Shown: positions 1-8,674, counted from the first letter of the stretch. The stretch: 63,256 bases of DNA from Spirosoma spitsbergense DSM 19989 (GCF_000374085.1 NZ_KB893554.1:1-63256), one strand, 5' to 3'. Notes: generated by a model not told the origin, from the letters alone. Made by a program: numbers and translations.

Positions 1-8
1 GCTCACTA

Positions 9-248
9 TTAGCTATCTGTATGGGTCCAAAGCGTGTTTTCATCTTTTTTTTTACGACGATCAGTCGGTACCTGACTCAGACTCTTTTCCAGGACTTGTC
101 GCCCCAAGTCGAGCCAAATCTCCTCAAATGACTTCTCGTAGTCATAGAAGGTAGGCTTACTTCTGAGGGCTTTGAGTTCGCTATATTTCTGGCGGGCCAA
201 AGCCACATATTCTTCTTCGGTGAAGGGCAGGGAGTGTTCGTCAGGCAT
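9..248 (-). CDS. Small hypothetical protein, possibly a transposase N-terminal remnant
   Basis: A 79-residue ORF that I cannot place firmly. It is charged and probably helical, with a central EEIWLDLGRQVLEKSL stretch followed by a basic RRKKK patch. The tail after RRKKK looks unrelated and runs quickly into a TAA/TAG pair. Short ORFs of this kind can be the truncated N-terminal part of a transposase, but that is from memory of similar sequences, not from a search. It lies next to an insertion sequence whose left target duplication is only about 45 bases from its start codon. It may be a complete small gene or a fragment. Confidence 0.4.
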   Translation of the reverse strand: MPDEHSLPFTEEEYVALARQKYSELKALRSKPTFYDYEKSFEEIWLDLGRQVLEKSLSQVPTDRRKKKDENTLWTHTDS

Positions 249-290
249 GCCCTAAGCTACGACATGGTTGCGACAATTTGAATTGCACCC

Positions 291-299
291 CTTTACATG
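291..299. repeat. Target-site duplication, left copy
   Basis: CTTTACATG is present here and again at 1453-1461, immediately outside the two ends of the insertion sequence. A 9-bp duplication is what IS903-group elements produce. Confidence 0.9.
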
Positions 300-314
300 G
301 GCTTTGTTGCATGG

Positions 315-1340
315 CTATGTGGTTTCTCGTTTGACCGCCTTAGGCATTCCCAATTTAGTGAATCGGTTTAGACAGGTGGCTTTGATTTGAGCCTCTGTCT
401 GTTGGTTGGCTAATGAGTGAGTCGACAACCGCTCGCCGAATATCATCTTCCAACGAAACATGGCTGTTTCTGCTTTACTGCGCCGGTGATAGCCACTTTG
501 GCGTTTCCATTCGGCTAAACCACTGGCTGCAATATGCGTAAGAGTTTCATTACGAGGGTGTAGCAACTCATCGCCGACTTCGTCTGTCCAGACTACAGCG
601 TTGGATCGAGGGGGTATCAAGGGAGTAATATGGCGTAGCACCATCTCATCATAAACTTTCACCTGGTCGTAAGCACCATCTCCGCTCAGTTTGGCGATAG
701 GATACGCAATCTGAGCCACTAATGGCTTGACCATCTGGGCGTCACTGATCGCGTTGGTTGTCAAGCTAACAGCATGAATCTCGTTGGTGGCTTCGTCGGC
801 CACCAGATGCAGCTTACGCCAGGTACGGCGTTTGTCCGCTCCATGCTTCCTCACCTTCCATTCACCCTCTCCGTACACTTTCAGGCCCGTACTGTCGATC
901 ACCAAATGAATAGCTTCAGGGCAGGTATCGCTGGGAGGAGCGGGAGCAGAAAAGGGCTTCAGGACAGCTTGTCGGCGACAGAGTTGAGTATAACTGGGTA
1001 CATGCAAATTCATCTTCATTACTTCTAACAGGCTCTGAATCAATCCTTGTGTTTGTCGAAAGGCCAGTTGAAAGACGGCTTTCAAGGCTAAGGCCGCCTG
1101 AATGCACTGATCTGAATAGCGAAACAGTCCACCGGGTGTACGTGGTCCCTGATAGTACCATTGAGCCAACGTGTCTTCATGAAGCCAGAGGGTCACAAAA
1201 CCTCTGTTTATCAGTGCTTTATTGTATTCTGGCCAGTTGGTAAGCCGGTACTTTTCTTTTTTAGTCTTTGGCTCTTTGGGTTCCTGTTGAGTTGTCGGTG
1301 GTTGGTTGTCAGCTTGGGTAAAAAAGCGTAGTTTTGGCAT
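315..1340 (-). CDS. IS5 family (IS903 group) DDE transposase
   Basis: A 341-residue transposase that should catalyse cut-and-paste movement of the surrounding element. It appears intact. The DDE residues are visible as D149 (in VIDSTGLK), D221 (in SGDGAYD) and E291. E291 belongs to the family signature Y(2)R(3)E(6)K, here Y284, R287, E291 and K298. The first 35 residues are rich in K, P, T and Q and probably precede the DNA-binding region. The ATG at 1340 is chosen because the reading frame is open from there with a normal N-terminus. It follows directly on a hairpin arm that would cover the ribosome-binding region in transcripts entering from outside the element. Confidence 0.93.
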   Translation of the reverse strand: MPKLRFFTQADNQPPTTQQEPKEPKTKKEKYRLTNWPEYNKALINRGFVTLWLHEDTLAQWYYQGPRTPGGLFRYSDQCIQAALALKAVFQLAFRQTQGLIQSLLEVMKMNLHVPSYTQLCRRQAVLKPFSAPAPPSDTCPEAIHLVIDSTGLKVYGEGEWKVRKHGADKRRTWRKLHLVADEATNEIHAVSLTTNAISDAQMVKPLVAQIAYPIAKLSGDGAYDQVKVYDEMVLRHITPLIPPRSNAVVWTDEVGDELLHPRNETLTHIAASGLAEWKRQSGYHRRSKAETAMFRWKMIFGERLSTHSLANQQTEAQIKATCLNRFTKLGMPKAVKRETT

Positions 1341-1405
1341 AGCACCGGGCCGTAAGGCGGCAGCTTTGTAGGTTTGGCGATCTCAAAGTTCGCCATTCCG
1401 GTGCT
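1341..1405 (-). promoter_or_regulatory. Fold-back hairpin in front of the transposase start codon
   Basis: AGCACCGG at 1341-1348 and CCGGTGCT at 1398-1405 are perfect inverted repeats; a second short stem (GGCGA/TCGCC) sits inside. Read in the transposase direction, the 3' arm ends at the base before the ATG. On the plus strand the hairpin is followed by a short T run. Both arrangements would reduce transposase expression from neighbouring promoters, as known for fold-back inhibition in IS10 and IS50. The role here is inferred. Confidence 0.5.
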
Positions 1406-1452
1406 TTTTCATTCAGTAGATGTAGCTTCCAACGGGGCCATGCAACAAAGCC

Positions 1453-1461
1453 CTTTACATG
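1453..1461. repeat. Target-site duplication, right copy
   Basis: CTTTACATG, identical to 291-299; marks the other side of the insertion. Confidence 0.9.
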
Positions 1462-2067
1462 ATGAAATTCAGAATCAGAAAAGGGGCAGGAAATCTGTAG
1501 CAACAAAGAGTGCATTTCAAACTATCGCTAAACGGCCATTATGTATAAATACGACTCAGTGTGCTGTCTGACCAACTACTAACCCGATGACATTCATTAG
1601 AATTTTATCTAATCCACTATCCAGCAACAGATTACATTATCCTCCCAACCATTTTGACGGGTAACTATCTTTCGTAAAGTCTCTCTGGCTAACTCTGCTT
1701 AGATGTACCATCGCATAACAAAACCGGGCCGCCGATGCGGTCTAAAATCATGGGCGTCGTTGGATAGAAATGGCCATCAATGGACGTAGCTAAGGCGCAC
1801 CGTCGCTGATAAAACCAGCTTAACTCCCTGTCTTTTTTGAGTATCTACCTACGCCCCAAACCGGAGGCTGAATTAGGCAGCATACTAATCATGAGCACCA
1901 TACTACACGGCAAATAGCGATGCGTGAAGCGCATACATAAAGGGGAAAGCGGAACAGATGGCGATAATATAGGAACTTGTTGAAACCTGTTACGCCGTTC
2001 ACTAAGTTTACGCGTGGTTGTAAAACCCCCAACCAGTTGGCCCCTTGCAGCAACCAATAAATAAGAG
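1462..2067. other. 606-bp stretch with no supported gene
   Basis: No ORF here has a convincing start, length or family pattern. A minus-strand frame over about 1700-1810 reads through ALATSIDGHFYPTTP before a stop and could be the end of a broken gene. I do not recognise it. No terminator, tRNA or repeat was found. The region may hold decayed sequence around the insertion-sequence target together with the promoter of the glycoside hydrolase gene downstream. Confidence 0.4.
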
Positions 2068-4194
2068 ATGTATATACCAGCTAAAAATACGCTTTATATC
2101 AGCCTTTGGCCACTATTGATCAGCATTACTATTTCGTTGGGGGCACAGGCGCAACCAAACCGTAATCAGCCAGCCAATAGCTACCTAAAGCTACCCTCAA
2201 CCAAGCCGAACGCGACCGAACGCGGCCCGACCGAACGCGGCCCGACCCGTCGTTTTTTCGGAATGCACTTCGATTTTCACGCCAACGCGAGCGATGCGCA
2301 GATTGGCCAAAACCTTTCGGAGCAAAGCCTGGATTCACTCCTGACGGCCATCAAACCAGATTTTATTCAGATTGATTGCAAAGGCCATCCGGGCGTTGCC
2401 AGCTATCCCTCCAGGGTGGCTAACGCTACCACAGCTCCGGATTTAGCTAAAGACCCGCTGGCCTTTTACCGGGCCGTGACCCGGAAACACGGCGTGGATT
2501 TGTACGTGCATTATTCAGGTGTTTTTGATGTCGCTGTTCTGGAAAAGCACCCAAACTGGGGCGTTGTAAAAGCAGATGGCAGCATGGACAAAGCCAACAC
2601 ATCCGTATACGGCCCCTACGCCGATTCTCTCCTTATTCCCCAGCTAAAAGAAGTAGCCGATTACGGTGTCGATGGTGTTTGGGTAGATGGCGACTGCTGG
2701 GCAACGATCCCGGATTATTCGCCAGCCGCTCTCGCCCGGTTTCAGGCAGAAACGGGAATACAGCCTGGTCCGGGTCATAACTGGCCACGCTCGGATAAAG
2801 ATCCAAATTATGACGCATTCAAAAATGCTGCCCGTCAGGCATTTATCCGATACGTAGGACATTATACCGACGAACTACACAAACATAATCCGGCTTTTCG
2901 GGTGGCTTCCAACTGGGCGTATTCGTCCATGATGCCGGAACCGATCACGACCAATGTCGATTACCTGTCGGGCGATTTAACGCCCGGTAACAGTGTCAAT
3001 ACAGCCGCTATGGAAGGGCGAATTCTGGCAGCCCAGGGTCAACGCTACCATAAACCGTGGGATTTGATGTCGTGGAGTTTCTGGTATCAGTTTGGCCCCA
3101 CCATGAGTGGCGACCAGAAAACGGCGATACATATGAAGCAGGAGGCCGCCCAGGTCATTGCACTCGGTGGGGGATTTCAGGGCTACGTCCGCCAGAAACA
3201 CGATGCGTCCATTCCGCTGAACGAACTGCCGGTGATGGCCGAACTCAGCCAGTTTGTCCGGGCGCGGCAACCGTTTTGCCAGGGTATCACCCCAATTCCG
3301 CAGATAGCGGTTCTGTATAGCGATGTCACCGTCAAAAAGTTTGATCAGAAACTGTTTAGTCGGGATCAGGCATACCGGATGCAGGGCGTACTGACGGCCC
3401 TGCTGGATGCTCAGTTTCCGGTGGAGGTTCTTTCCGAGCATCACCTCACTGGCCGCCTGAGTCAATACCCGCTCATTGTGGTATCGCAGCAGGATTCACT
3501 GGCTCCATCTTTCCGACAGGAATTGCTCGATTATGCCCGACAGGGGGGCAATCTACTCCTGATCGGGGTAGCCACAACGAAGAGCTTTGCGGATGAACTG
3601 GGCATTGAACCCATCGGACAGGCAACGGCCAGTACCCGATGGGTTCACTATAACGGTGCGACAATGGTGCTCAACGGATTATTTCAACCCGTTCAGACTA
3701 CAGCAGGCGTTGCGTCTTTCGGGCAGATAAACGCCCACGAGTACGGCGGGGTAATACCAGGCGTTGCCGCCAGTACCATACCATTTGGCAAAGGGAAACT
3801 AATGGGCGTATATGCCGACTTAAGCCAGAGCTATATCCAGCATCAATCATCCAAGGCCCGTGATTTCATAGCTACGCTGGCCCATACCCTGCTACCCAAT
3901 CCGGTAGTGACCGTAACAGGCTCTCACCTGGTACATGTCATAGCCAACCGATTGGACAACCAGCTAGCCATAAACCTAATTAATACCGGCGGTCGCCACG
4001 CCGACCCACAGGTATTTACATACGACGAAGTACCGCCCCTCTCGAACCTGACTCTTACAATTCACACCAAAAAAAAGCCTGGCAGAATTGTACAACAACC
4101 TGAAAACAAACCCTTACCATTTACCTATAAGGCAGGTGTTGCTACCGTAACCGTACCGAAACTGATGATTCATTCGGTTTTGATCGTGGAGTAA
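2068..4194 (+). CDS. Secreted glycoside hydrolase-like protein (TIM barrel plus GATase-like domain)
   Basis: A 708-residue protein with a signal peptide (hydrophobic segment about residues 9-28, ending AQAQ). From about residue 62 (FFGMHFDFHAN) to about 400 it looks like a TIM-barrel hydrolase of the alpha-L-fucosidase-like/GHL6 type, with IQIDCKGHPG, DGVWVDGDCW and a late WSFWYQFG segment. Residues about 410-610 resemble the class I glutamine-amidotransferase-like domain found in beta-galactosidases (LIVVSQQD, ARQGGNLLLIG). The last 90 residues look like a beta-sandwich. It probably acts on sugar polymers or glycosides in the periplasm or outside the cell; the substrate is unknown. A 15-bp tandem duplication near the N-terminus encodes a repeated ERGPT. 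It precedes xylA by 135 bases, but xylA has its own promoter. Confidence 0.75.
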   Translation: MYIPAKNTLYISLWPLLISITISLGAQAQPNRNQPANSYLKLPSTKPNATERGPTERGPTRRFFGMHFDFHANASDAQIGQNLSEQSLDSLLTAIKPDFIQIDCKGHPGVASYPSRVANATTAPDLAKDPLAFYRAVTRKHGVDLYVHYSGVFDVAVLEKHPNWGVVKADGSMDKANTSVYGPYADSLLIPQLKEVADYGVDGVWVDGDCWATIPDYSPAALARFQAETGIQPGPGHNWPRSDKDPNYDAFKNAARQAFIRYVGHYTDELHKHNPAFRVASNWAYSSMMPEPITTNVDYLSGDLTPGNSVNTAAMEGRILAAQGQRYHKPWDLMSWSFWYQFGPTMSGDQKTAIHMKQEAAQVIALGGGFQGYVRQKHDASIPLNELPVMAELSQFVRARQPFCQGITPIPQIAVLYSDVTVKKFDQKLFSRDQAYRMQGVLTALLDAQFPVEVLSEHHLTGRLSQYPLIVVSQQDSLAPSFRQELLDYARQGGNLLLIGVATTKSFADELGIEPIGQATASTRWVHYNGATMVLNGLFQPVQTTAGVASFGQINAHEYGGVIPGVAASTIPFGKGKLMGVYADLSQSYIQHQSSKARDFIATLAHTLLPNPVVTVTGSHLVHVIANRLDNQLAINLINTGGRHADPQVFTYDEVPPLSNLTLTIHTKKKPGRIVQQPENKPLPFTYKAGVATVTVPKLMIHSVLIVE

Positions 4195-4261
4195 CGTTCC
4201 TTATACAAATGAATACGTCCAGACCAGTTCCCGTCAGAAAACCAGTAGCCTATAAAAGACA

Positions 4262-4292
4262 TTGTCCAGATAGACAGGAGAAACTACCTTTG
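4262..4292 (+). promoter_or_regulatory. Bacteroidota-type promoter of xylA
   Basis: TTG at 4262-4264 and TACCTTTG at 4285-4292 are separated by 20 bases. This matches the Bacteroidota housekeeping promoter (TTG, 19-21 bases, TAnnTTTG). Transcription would start near 4299, about 30 bases before the xylA ATG. Confidence 0.7.
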
Positions 4293-4329
4293 GCTTTCTT
4301 TAGCACGTATTACATCAACTCCCATTTTC

Positions 4330-5670
4330 ATGTCTGATAGTAAACTAACACTAGGCGAAAAAACGTATTTCCCGTTCGTTGATAAGCCGATTCAATACGA
4401 GGGCCTCGAGTCTGACAACCCAATGGCGTTCAAATTTTACGATGCCAACCGCACCATTCTGGGTAAACCCATGAAGGATCTGTTCCGGTTTGCAACCGCT
4501 TACTGGCATACCTTCTGCGGTACCGGGGCCGACCCTTTTGGTCCGGGGGTGAAGCATTTCCCCTGGGATGCCAAAGCCGACCGGCTTGCTGCGGCCCACG
4601 ACAAAATGGATGCAGCGTTTGAGTTTATCACCAAAATAGGCATGGAATTTTACTGCTTTCACGATGTGGATGTAGCACCGGAAGGCAACTCGAATGCTGA
4701 GTTTGAGAAGAATTTCCGCGCCATTGTGGATTATGCCAAACAAAAGCAGACGGCCAGTGGTGTTAAACTGCTGTGGGGTACGGCCAACCTGTTCTCGCAC
4801 GAACGCTACATGAACGGAGCCTCTACCAACCCCGACTTCCACGTACTGGCCCACGGCGGCTGGCAGGTGAAAAACGCCATCGACGCCACTATCGAGCTAG
4901 GCGGTTCGGGCTATACCTTCTGGGGAGGTCGCGAGGGGTACATGTCGCTGCTGAACACGAATATGAAGCGAGAAACAGAACACCTGGCTAAGTTCCTGCA
5001 AATAAGCAGGGATTATGCCCGTAAGCAGGGATTCAAGGGGGCATTCTACATCGAACCAAAGCCGATGGAACCCAGCAAGCACCAGTACGATTTCGACGCG
5101 GCTACGGTTGTTGGCTTCCTAAATCAGTACGGCCTGCAGGATGATTTTGAGCTGAACATCGAAACGAACCACGCCACCCTGGCCAACCACACGTTCGCCC
5201 ACGAATTGCAGGTAGCTGCCGACAATAACATGCTCGGCAGCCTGGATGCCAACCGGGGCGATTACCAGAACGGCTGGGATACCGACCAGTTTCCGGTGGA
5301 TGTGTATGAACTGACCGAAGCTATGCTGGTCATTCTGGAAGCGGGTGGCCTGAAATCGGGTGGGGTAAACTTCGATGCGAAGACGCGCCGGAACTCCACC
5401 GATCTGGAAGATATCTTCATTGCCCACATTGGCGGGATGGATACGTTTGCGCGGGCGGCCATTGCGGCTGAAGCCATCCTGAATAAGTCGAAATATAAAC
5501 AACTCCGCGCCGACCGGTATGCCAGCTACGACTCAGGCGAAGGCGCTAAGTTCGAGAAAGGGGAGTTGACCCTCGAAAACCTGCGCGAGTACGCTATGAA
5601 CAACGGCGAGCCAAAACAACGCAGCGGCCAGCAGGAATTGTACGAAATGATCGTAAATCAGTACATTTAG
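4330..5670 (+). CDS. xylA: Xylose isomerase
   Basis: A cytoplasmic, metal-dependent enzyme converting D-xylose to D-xylulose (and glucose to fructose). The 446-residue length is normal for the long (class II) form. Family landmarks are [18 protein letters not shown] with the catalytic histidine at H111, FWGGREGY, the metal-binding [10 protein letters not shown] region and [15 protein letters not shown]. No xylulokinase or xylose transporter is nearby, although a ROK-family regulator starts 1.2 kb downstream. It is monocistronic by the evidence of its own promoter and a downstream hairpin terminator. Confidence 0.97.
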   Translation: MSDSKLTLGEKTYFPFVDKPIQYEGLESDNPMAFKFYDANRTILGKPMKDLFRFATAYWHTFCGTGADPFGPGVKHFPWDAKADRLAAAHDKMDAAFEFITKIGMEFYCFHDVDVAPEGNSNAEFEKNFRAIVDYAKQKQTASGVKLLWGTANLFSHERYMNGASTNPDFHVLAHGGWQVKNAIDATIELGGSGYTFWGGREGYMSLLNTNMKRETEHLAKFLQISRDYARKQGFKGAFYIEPKPMEPSKHQYDFDAATVVGFLNQYGLQDDFELNIETNHATLANHTFAHELQVAADNNMLGSLDANRGDYQNGWDTDQFPVDVYELTEAMLVILEAGGLKSGGVNFDAKTRRNSTDLEDIFIAHIGGMDTFARAAIAAEAILNKSKYKQLRADRYASYDSGEGAKFEKGELTLENLREYAMNNGEPKQRSGQQELYEMIVNQYI

Positions 5671-5682
5671 CATCCAAACAGC

Positions 5683-5710
5683 CCTTATAGGGTAAAAAAA
5701 ACCTATAAGG
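5683..5710 (+). terminator. Hairpin terminator after xylA
   Basis: CCTTATAGG (5683-5691) pairs with CCTATAAGG (5702-5710) across a loop of GT plus eight A residues. The stem is 9 bp. The A-rich loop and symmetry suggest a bidirectional terminator, although no long T run follows. Confidence 0.6.
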
Positions 5711-5730
5711 ACTGCAAATTTTCCGGCATC

Positions 5731-5949
5731 ATGTACGGATTTATTGGTTTAGGCGCCCTATCGCTTTTCTTTTTCGTGATCGCGGGTGGCATGGTCACGC
5801 TCCTTCCTTTCATTACACTTGTCCTTGTAATCCGAAGCGATTTTCGTTATCCAAGTGACAAAGTAGTGTGGATTATAGCTATTCTTTTTCTGAACCTGAT
5901 TGGTGCGGCTCTCTACTTTTTTATCGGTCGAAATCAGCGCAAATTATGA
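5731..5949 (+). CDS. Small two-helix membrane protein, PLDc_N-like
   Basis: A 72-residue protein with two hydrophobic segments (about residues 5-32 and 45-65) separated by a short polar turn containing RYPSDK. The DKVVWIIAILFLNLIGAALY stretch and the FFIGR ending match the phospholipase D N-terminal domain (PLDc_N), which occurs alone in many Bacteroidota as a small inner-membrane protein of unknown role. Its stop overlaps the start of the next gene by four bases (ATGA), so the two are probably translated together. Confidence 0.75.
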   Translation: MYGFIGLGALSLFFFVIAGGMVTLLPFITLVLVIRSDFRYPSDKVVWIIAILFLNLIGAALYFFIGRNQRKL

Positions 5950-6416
5950 AACACCTATTCTTACTGATCATGCTGTTTTCGGGCATCCCGGTATCTGCTC
6001 AACGTAGTAGCAACGAAGAAGCGGCTGTGAAAACAACCATAAACAAGCTATTTGAGGGAATGCAAAAAGCAGATTCAACACTACTGAGACCACTATTTAC
6101 AGCAACGGCCAGGCTTCAGACAGTGGTGAACAAAGAAGGAGACATAACGGTGCATGATGATGCCATTGGTACGTTTATCAACTCTATCGGTAAAGCAAAG
6201 GCTGGTTCCCTGGATGAGCGTTTATCGGGTATGGAAATCAAGGTTGATGCAGAACTGGCTACAGCCTGGACACCCTACGTTTTTTACTTTCAGGATAAAA
6301 AAAACCATTGCGGTGTTAATGCATTTACCCTCGTAAAAATGAATGGTAACTGGAAAATTCAAACCATTATCGACACGCGCCGAAACGATAACTGCCCGGA
6401 TTTACCGAAACAATAG
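5946..6416 (+). CDS. Secreted NTF2-like (SnoaL/DUF4440-type) protein
   Basis: A 156-residue protein with a signal peptide (MKHLFLLIMLFSGIPVSAQ). The mature part follows the NTF2-like or lumazine-binding pattern: an N-terminal helix (VKTTINKLFEGMQKADSTLL), a curved sheet, then WTPYVFYF and the closing strand pair MNGNWKIQTIIDTRR. Such proteins are usually small-ligand binders or have no known enzymatic role. The ATG at 5946 is chosen over an upstream in-frame ATG because it gives a clean signal peptide and a 4-base overlap with the preceding gene. Confidence 0.75.
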   Translation: MKHLFLLIMLFSGIPVSAQRSSNEEAAVKTTINKLFEGMQKADSTLLRPLFTATARLQTVVNKEGDITVHDDAIGTFINSIGKAKAGSLDERLSGMEIKVDAELATAWTPYVFYFQDKKNHCGVNAFTLVKMNGNWKIQTIIDTRRNDNCPDLPKQ

Positions 6417-6844
6417 CCCTTTTCATTCAGTACCCGGCAATAATCCAATGGCAGTGACTCGTTGCCACACGTCTTCATCAGGCTATACCTCCTGTAAGCC
6501 ATTCCGTACAGGTATACGCTCCTTTCATCTTAATGGCCCTGATTTTGCGCTACTCCGGCGAGTAGAAAACTGTTACGATTACGACCCGGCGGTGTAAATC
6601 ACTCACCTAAAAGTAAGTTTCTACAGTAGCTAAGGAACCGGAAACCGTTTTAACCAAGATAACTCATTTGGTAAAATCGATTTTTGACCCATTCTGACGG
6701 AAGGATTAAAGGAAAGGTTCTCGCTGAATAACTTCATTATCAGGTAATCCAGCAAAATGCTTTTCTTTGACTGGTAGAAAGTGTGTAGTCACTCAATTGG
6801 AATCAATATCATAATGAATAACCTATTTTACTAGCTAACAATTA
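6417..6844. other. 428-bp intergenic region before the first ROK regulator
   Basis: No supported ORF. Two inverted repeats are visible: TATACCT..CTGTA with TACAGGTATA around 6483-6516, and a perfect 12-bp palindrome AAAATCGATTTT at 6673-6684, extended by GGT/ACC flanks. The palindrome is about 160 bases upstream of the ROK gene and could be a regulator site. No clear TTG/TAnnTTTG promoter was identified. Confidence 0.45.
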
Positions 6845-8077
6845 ATGAATGCTGACATTGTCTTTGACGAAGAACGCCCTGAACAACAGTCGGTTGTTGA
6901 TTACAAGAAAAACCAGAAACAACGAAAGTTGCTGGCCTATCTGTACGCCGAGGGAACCTGCACCCTGGCACGTCTGACAAAGGTGCTCCATAGCAGCGTA
7001 CCCTCCGTAACGAATCTGGTCGATGAATTAATTCAGGATCAGTGGGTAACACCCATAGGAATGGGGTCGGGCAGCAACGGTAGGCGACCCGTACTTTTTG
7101 GCCTGAACAGCCAGTACCATTACACGGTAGTGCTGGATATAAGTACCCACGATACAAAAATCCTGTTTATGAATACGCAGCGAGAGGTTGTTCACCGCTG
7201 TGATTATCCGCTCCAGTTAATAAACAACCCCGATTACGTACTCTCTCTGGTGGATTGTTTTACGATGGCCCTGACCGATTCTGGTCTATCGTTGGGTCAG
7301 CTTATTACCGTTGGCGTATCCATGCCCGGTTTGGTCGATGCCCGGCGCGGGATAAATCTGACGTATAAAAATCTGAGTAAGGGCTACGACTCCCTCACGC
7401 AATGCCTGTCGGAGAAGTTGAGCAAACCGGTTTATATACTGAATGATACCAAGGCTACGGTGCTGGGCGAAAGCCGGTTCGGCAACGCGAAGGGTAAACA
7501 ACAGATGCTGGCAATCAATATCGACTGGGGCGTTGGTTTGGGGATTTTGGTCAATGGCCATGTATTTCAGGGAGCCAGTGGGTTTGCCGGTGAGTTGGGC
7601 CATATTCAGGTTGAACCGGAGGGTGAATTGTGCCACTGCGGTAAAATCGGTTGTTTAGACACCGTCACGTCAGCATCAGCACTGGTCAGGCGGGTACAAC
7701 GCGATATGCAGGCTGGTCAGGTATCCAAGCTAGCCGTTTTCCGCCATGAAATAGACAAGATTGATATCGACGAAATCATTAGCGCGGCCCGCCATGGCGA
7801 TTCATACGCCATTGATGTTCTGCACGAAGCCGGTTTGCAGCTGGGAAAAGGCCTTTCAGTGGCAATCAGCCTCTTTAACCCCGAAGTCATTATTATTGAT
7901 GGCGTACTGGCCGAAGCCGCTACATTCATCCTGAACACCATTGAGCAGGCCATCAACAAATACTGCCTCAGTGATTTCAGAAATGACTTGACCATCGAAA
8001 TTACGCAACTGAATGGAGCCGCCAAATGGCTGGGCACCCACGCGTATATGATGGAGGATATTTTTGCCAACTATTGA
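6845..8077 (+). CDS. ROK family transcriptional regulator (NagC/XylR type)
   Basis: A 410-residue protein. Residues about 20-80 form a winged helix-turn-helix (CTLARLTKVLHSSVPSVTNLVDEL). The rest is a ROK sugar-kinase-like fold with the NDTKATVLGE and INIDWGVGLGI segments and the ROK zinc site CHCGKIGC (C263, C265, C270). Members are sugar-responsive repressors, or occasionally activators, of xylose, GlcNAc or other sugar genes. A paralogue of the same build lies at 21299-22510. Together they bracket the SusCD block, so either could control it. The ligand cannot be told from sequence. Confidence 0.9.
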   Translation: MNADIVFDEERPEQQSVVDYKKNQKQRKLLAYLYAEGTCTLARLTKVLHSSVPSVTNLVDELIQDQWVTPIGMGSGSNGRRPVLFGLNSQYHYTVVLDISTHDTKILFMNTQREVVHRCDYPLQLINNPDYVLSLVDCFTMALTDSGLSLGQLITVGVSMPGLVDARRGINLTYKNLSKGYDSLTQCLSEKLSKPVYILNDTKATVLGESRFGNAKGKQQMLAINIDWGVGLGILVNGHVFQGASGFAGELGHIQVEPEGELCHCGKIGCLDTVTSASALVRRVQRDMQAGQVSKLAVFRHEIDKIDIDEIISAARHGDSYAIDVLHEAGLQLGKGLSVAISLFNPEVIIIDGVLAEAATFILNTIEQAINKYCLSDFRNDLTIEITQLNGAAKWLGTHAYMMEDIFANY

Positions 8078-8085
8078 GGGAAGGA

Positions 8086-8184
8086 AATGTACAATGAGCA
8101 GTGGATAATAAATGAGGTAATACCAAAATCAGTAAAGCGCCTGACTGTCGATAAATTATCATTGTACATCATTCATTGTACATT
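8086..8184. repeat. Intergenic hairpin repeat, TGTACATT word family
   Basis: AATGTACAATGA (8086-8097) is the exact inverse of TCATTGTACATT (8173-8184). A second near copy, TCATTGTACATC, precedes it at 8159-8170. The element begins 9 bases after the ROK stop codon and forms the start of the next reading frame, including its hydrophobic N-terminal codons. See the hairpin-family finding. Confidence 0.65.
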
Positions 8185-8674
8185 ATTCATTGCTTTACTT
8201 ATAACTGGCTTTGTTCAGCGGAAACTTCCATTGCAGCAACCCCTTCGGGTCCTTATTTTTCTGGATACGGAATGCCCCATTTGCCAGCAAACAGCCAGCC
8301 GGGTTCAGGAAATGGCTGTCCGTTATAAAAGACGAGTGCAGTTTGACGCCATTTACCCCACCGAAACGGTTACGCTGGCTGAAGTAAACGAATTCAACCA
8401 GACGTATAAACTGACCATCCCCCACCAGCTTGACCCATCTCATAAACTGGTAAAGAAGTACAAGGCAACCACTACGCCGGAAGTTCTGTTGATTTCAGCC
8501 CAAAACAAGGTTCTATACCGGGGTAGTGTCGATAACCAGTTCTACCGGCTGGGAAGAAGTCGCCCGGAACCCACCGAATTTTACCTCAGTGATGCGCTGA
8601 CAGCCGTTATGGCCAATAAACCGGTCGCCATTCGACAAACGAAACCCACCGGCTGCCTGATTAATCAGAACTGA
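8087..8674 (+). CDS. Thioredoxin-like (redoxin) protein, membrane-anchored or secreted
   Basis: A 195-residue protein with a thioredoxin-type fold. LRVLIFLDTECPICQQT carries a CPIC active site (CxxC), and a later TTTPEVLLI segment supplies the cis-proline strand. A hydrophobic stretch, about residues 25-42, should target it across the inner membrane. The first 40 codons overlap a dispersed repeat and look non-native, so the true start may differ; no other in-frame ATG lies before the redoxin domain. It is followed 88 bases later by a cytochrome c/FG-GAP gene and probably works with it on extracytoplasmic redox chemistry (inference). Confidence 0.7.
   Translation: MYNEQWIINEVIPKSVKRLTVDKLSLYIIHCTLFIALLITGFVQRKLPLQQPLRVLIFLDTECPICQQTASRVQEMAVRYKRRVQFDAIYPTETVTLAEVNEFNQTYKLTIPHQLDPSHKLVKKYKATTTPEVLLISAQNKVLYRGSVDNQFYRLGRSRPEPTEFYLSDALTAVMANKPVAIRQTKPTGCLINQN

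Larger units (their letters stand above)
300..1452 (-). mobile_element. Complete IS5-family (IS903-group) insertion sequence, 1153 bp
   Basis: The left end GGCTTTGTTGCATGGC (300-315) is repeated exactly in inverse at 1437-1452, giving 16-bp perfect terminal inverted repeats. The beginning resembles the IS903 end (GGCTTTGTTG). A single transposase gene fills the element and its stop codon lies within the left inverted repeat. Identical 9-bp direct repeats flank the element, so it arrived as a unit and has not been rearranged since. The ends, length, duplication size and transposase type all agree with the IS903 group of IS5. Confidence 0.92.

Noticed and set aside
1845..2057. A 70-codon minus-strand frame upstream of the glycoside hydrolase gene
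   Set aside because: No family pattern, unusual composition, and it would overlap the probable promoter region of the downstream gene.
6343..6597. An 84-codon frame overlapping the end of the NTF2-like gene
   Set aside because: It begins inside a well supported gene in another frame, has low-complexity composition and no recognisable domain.
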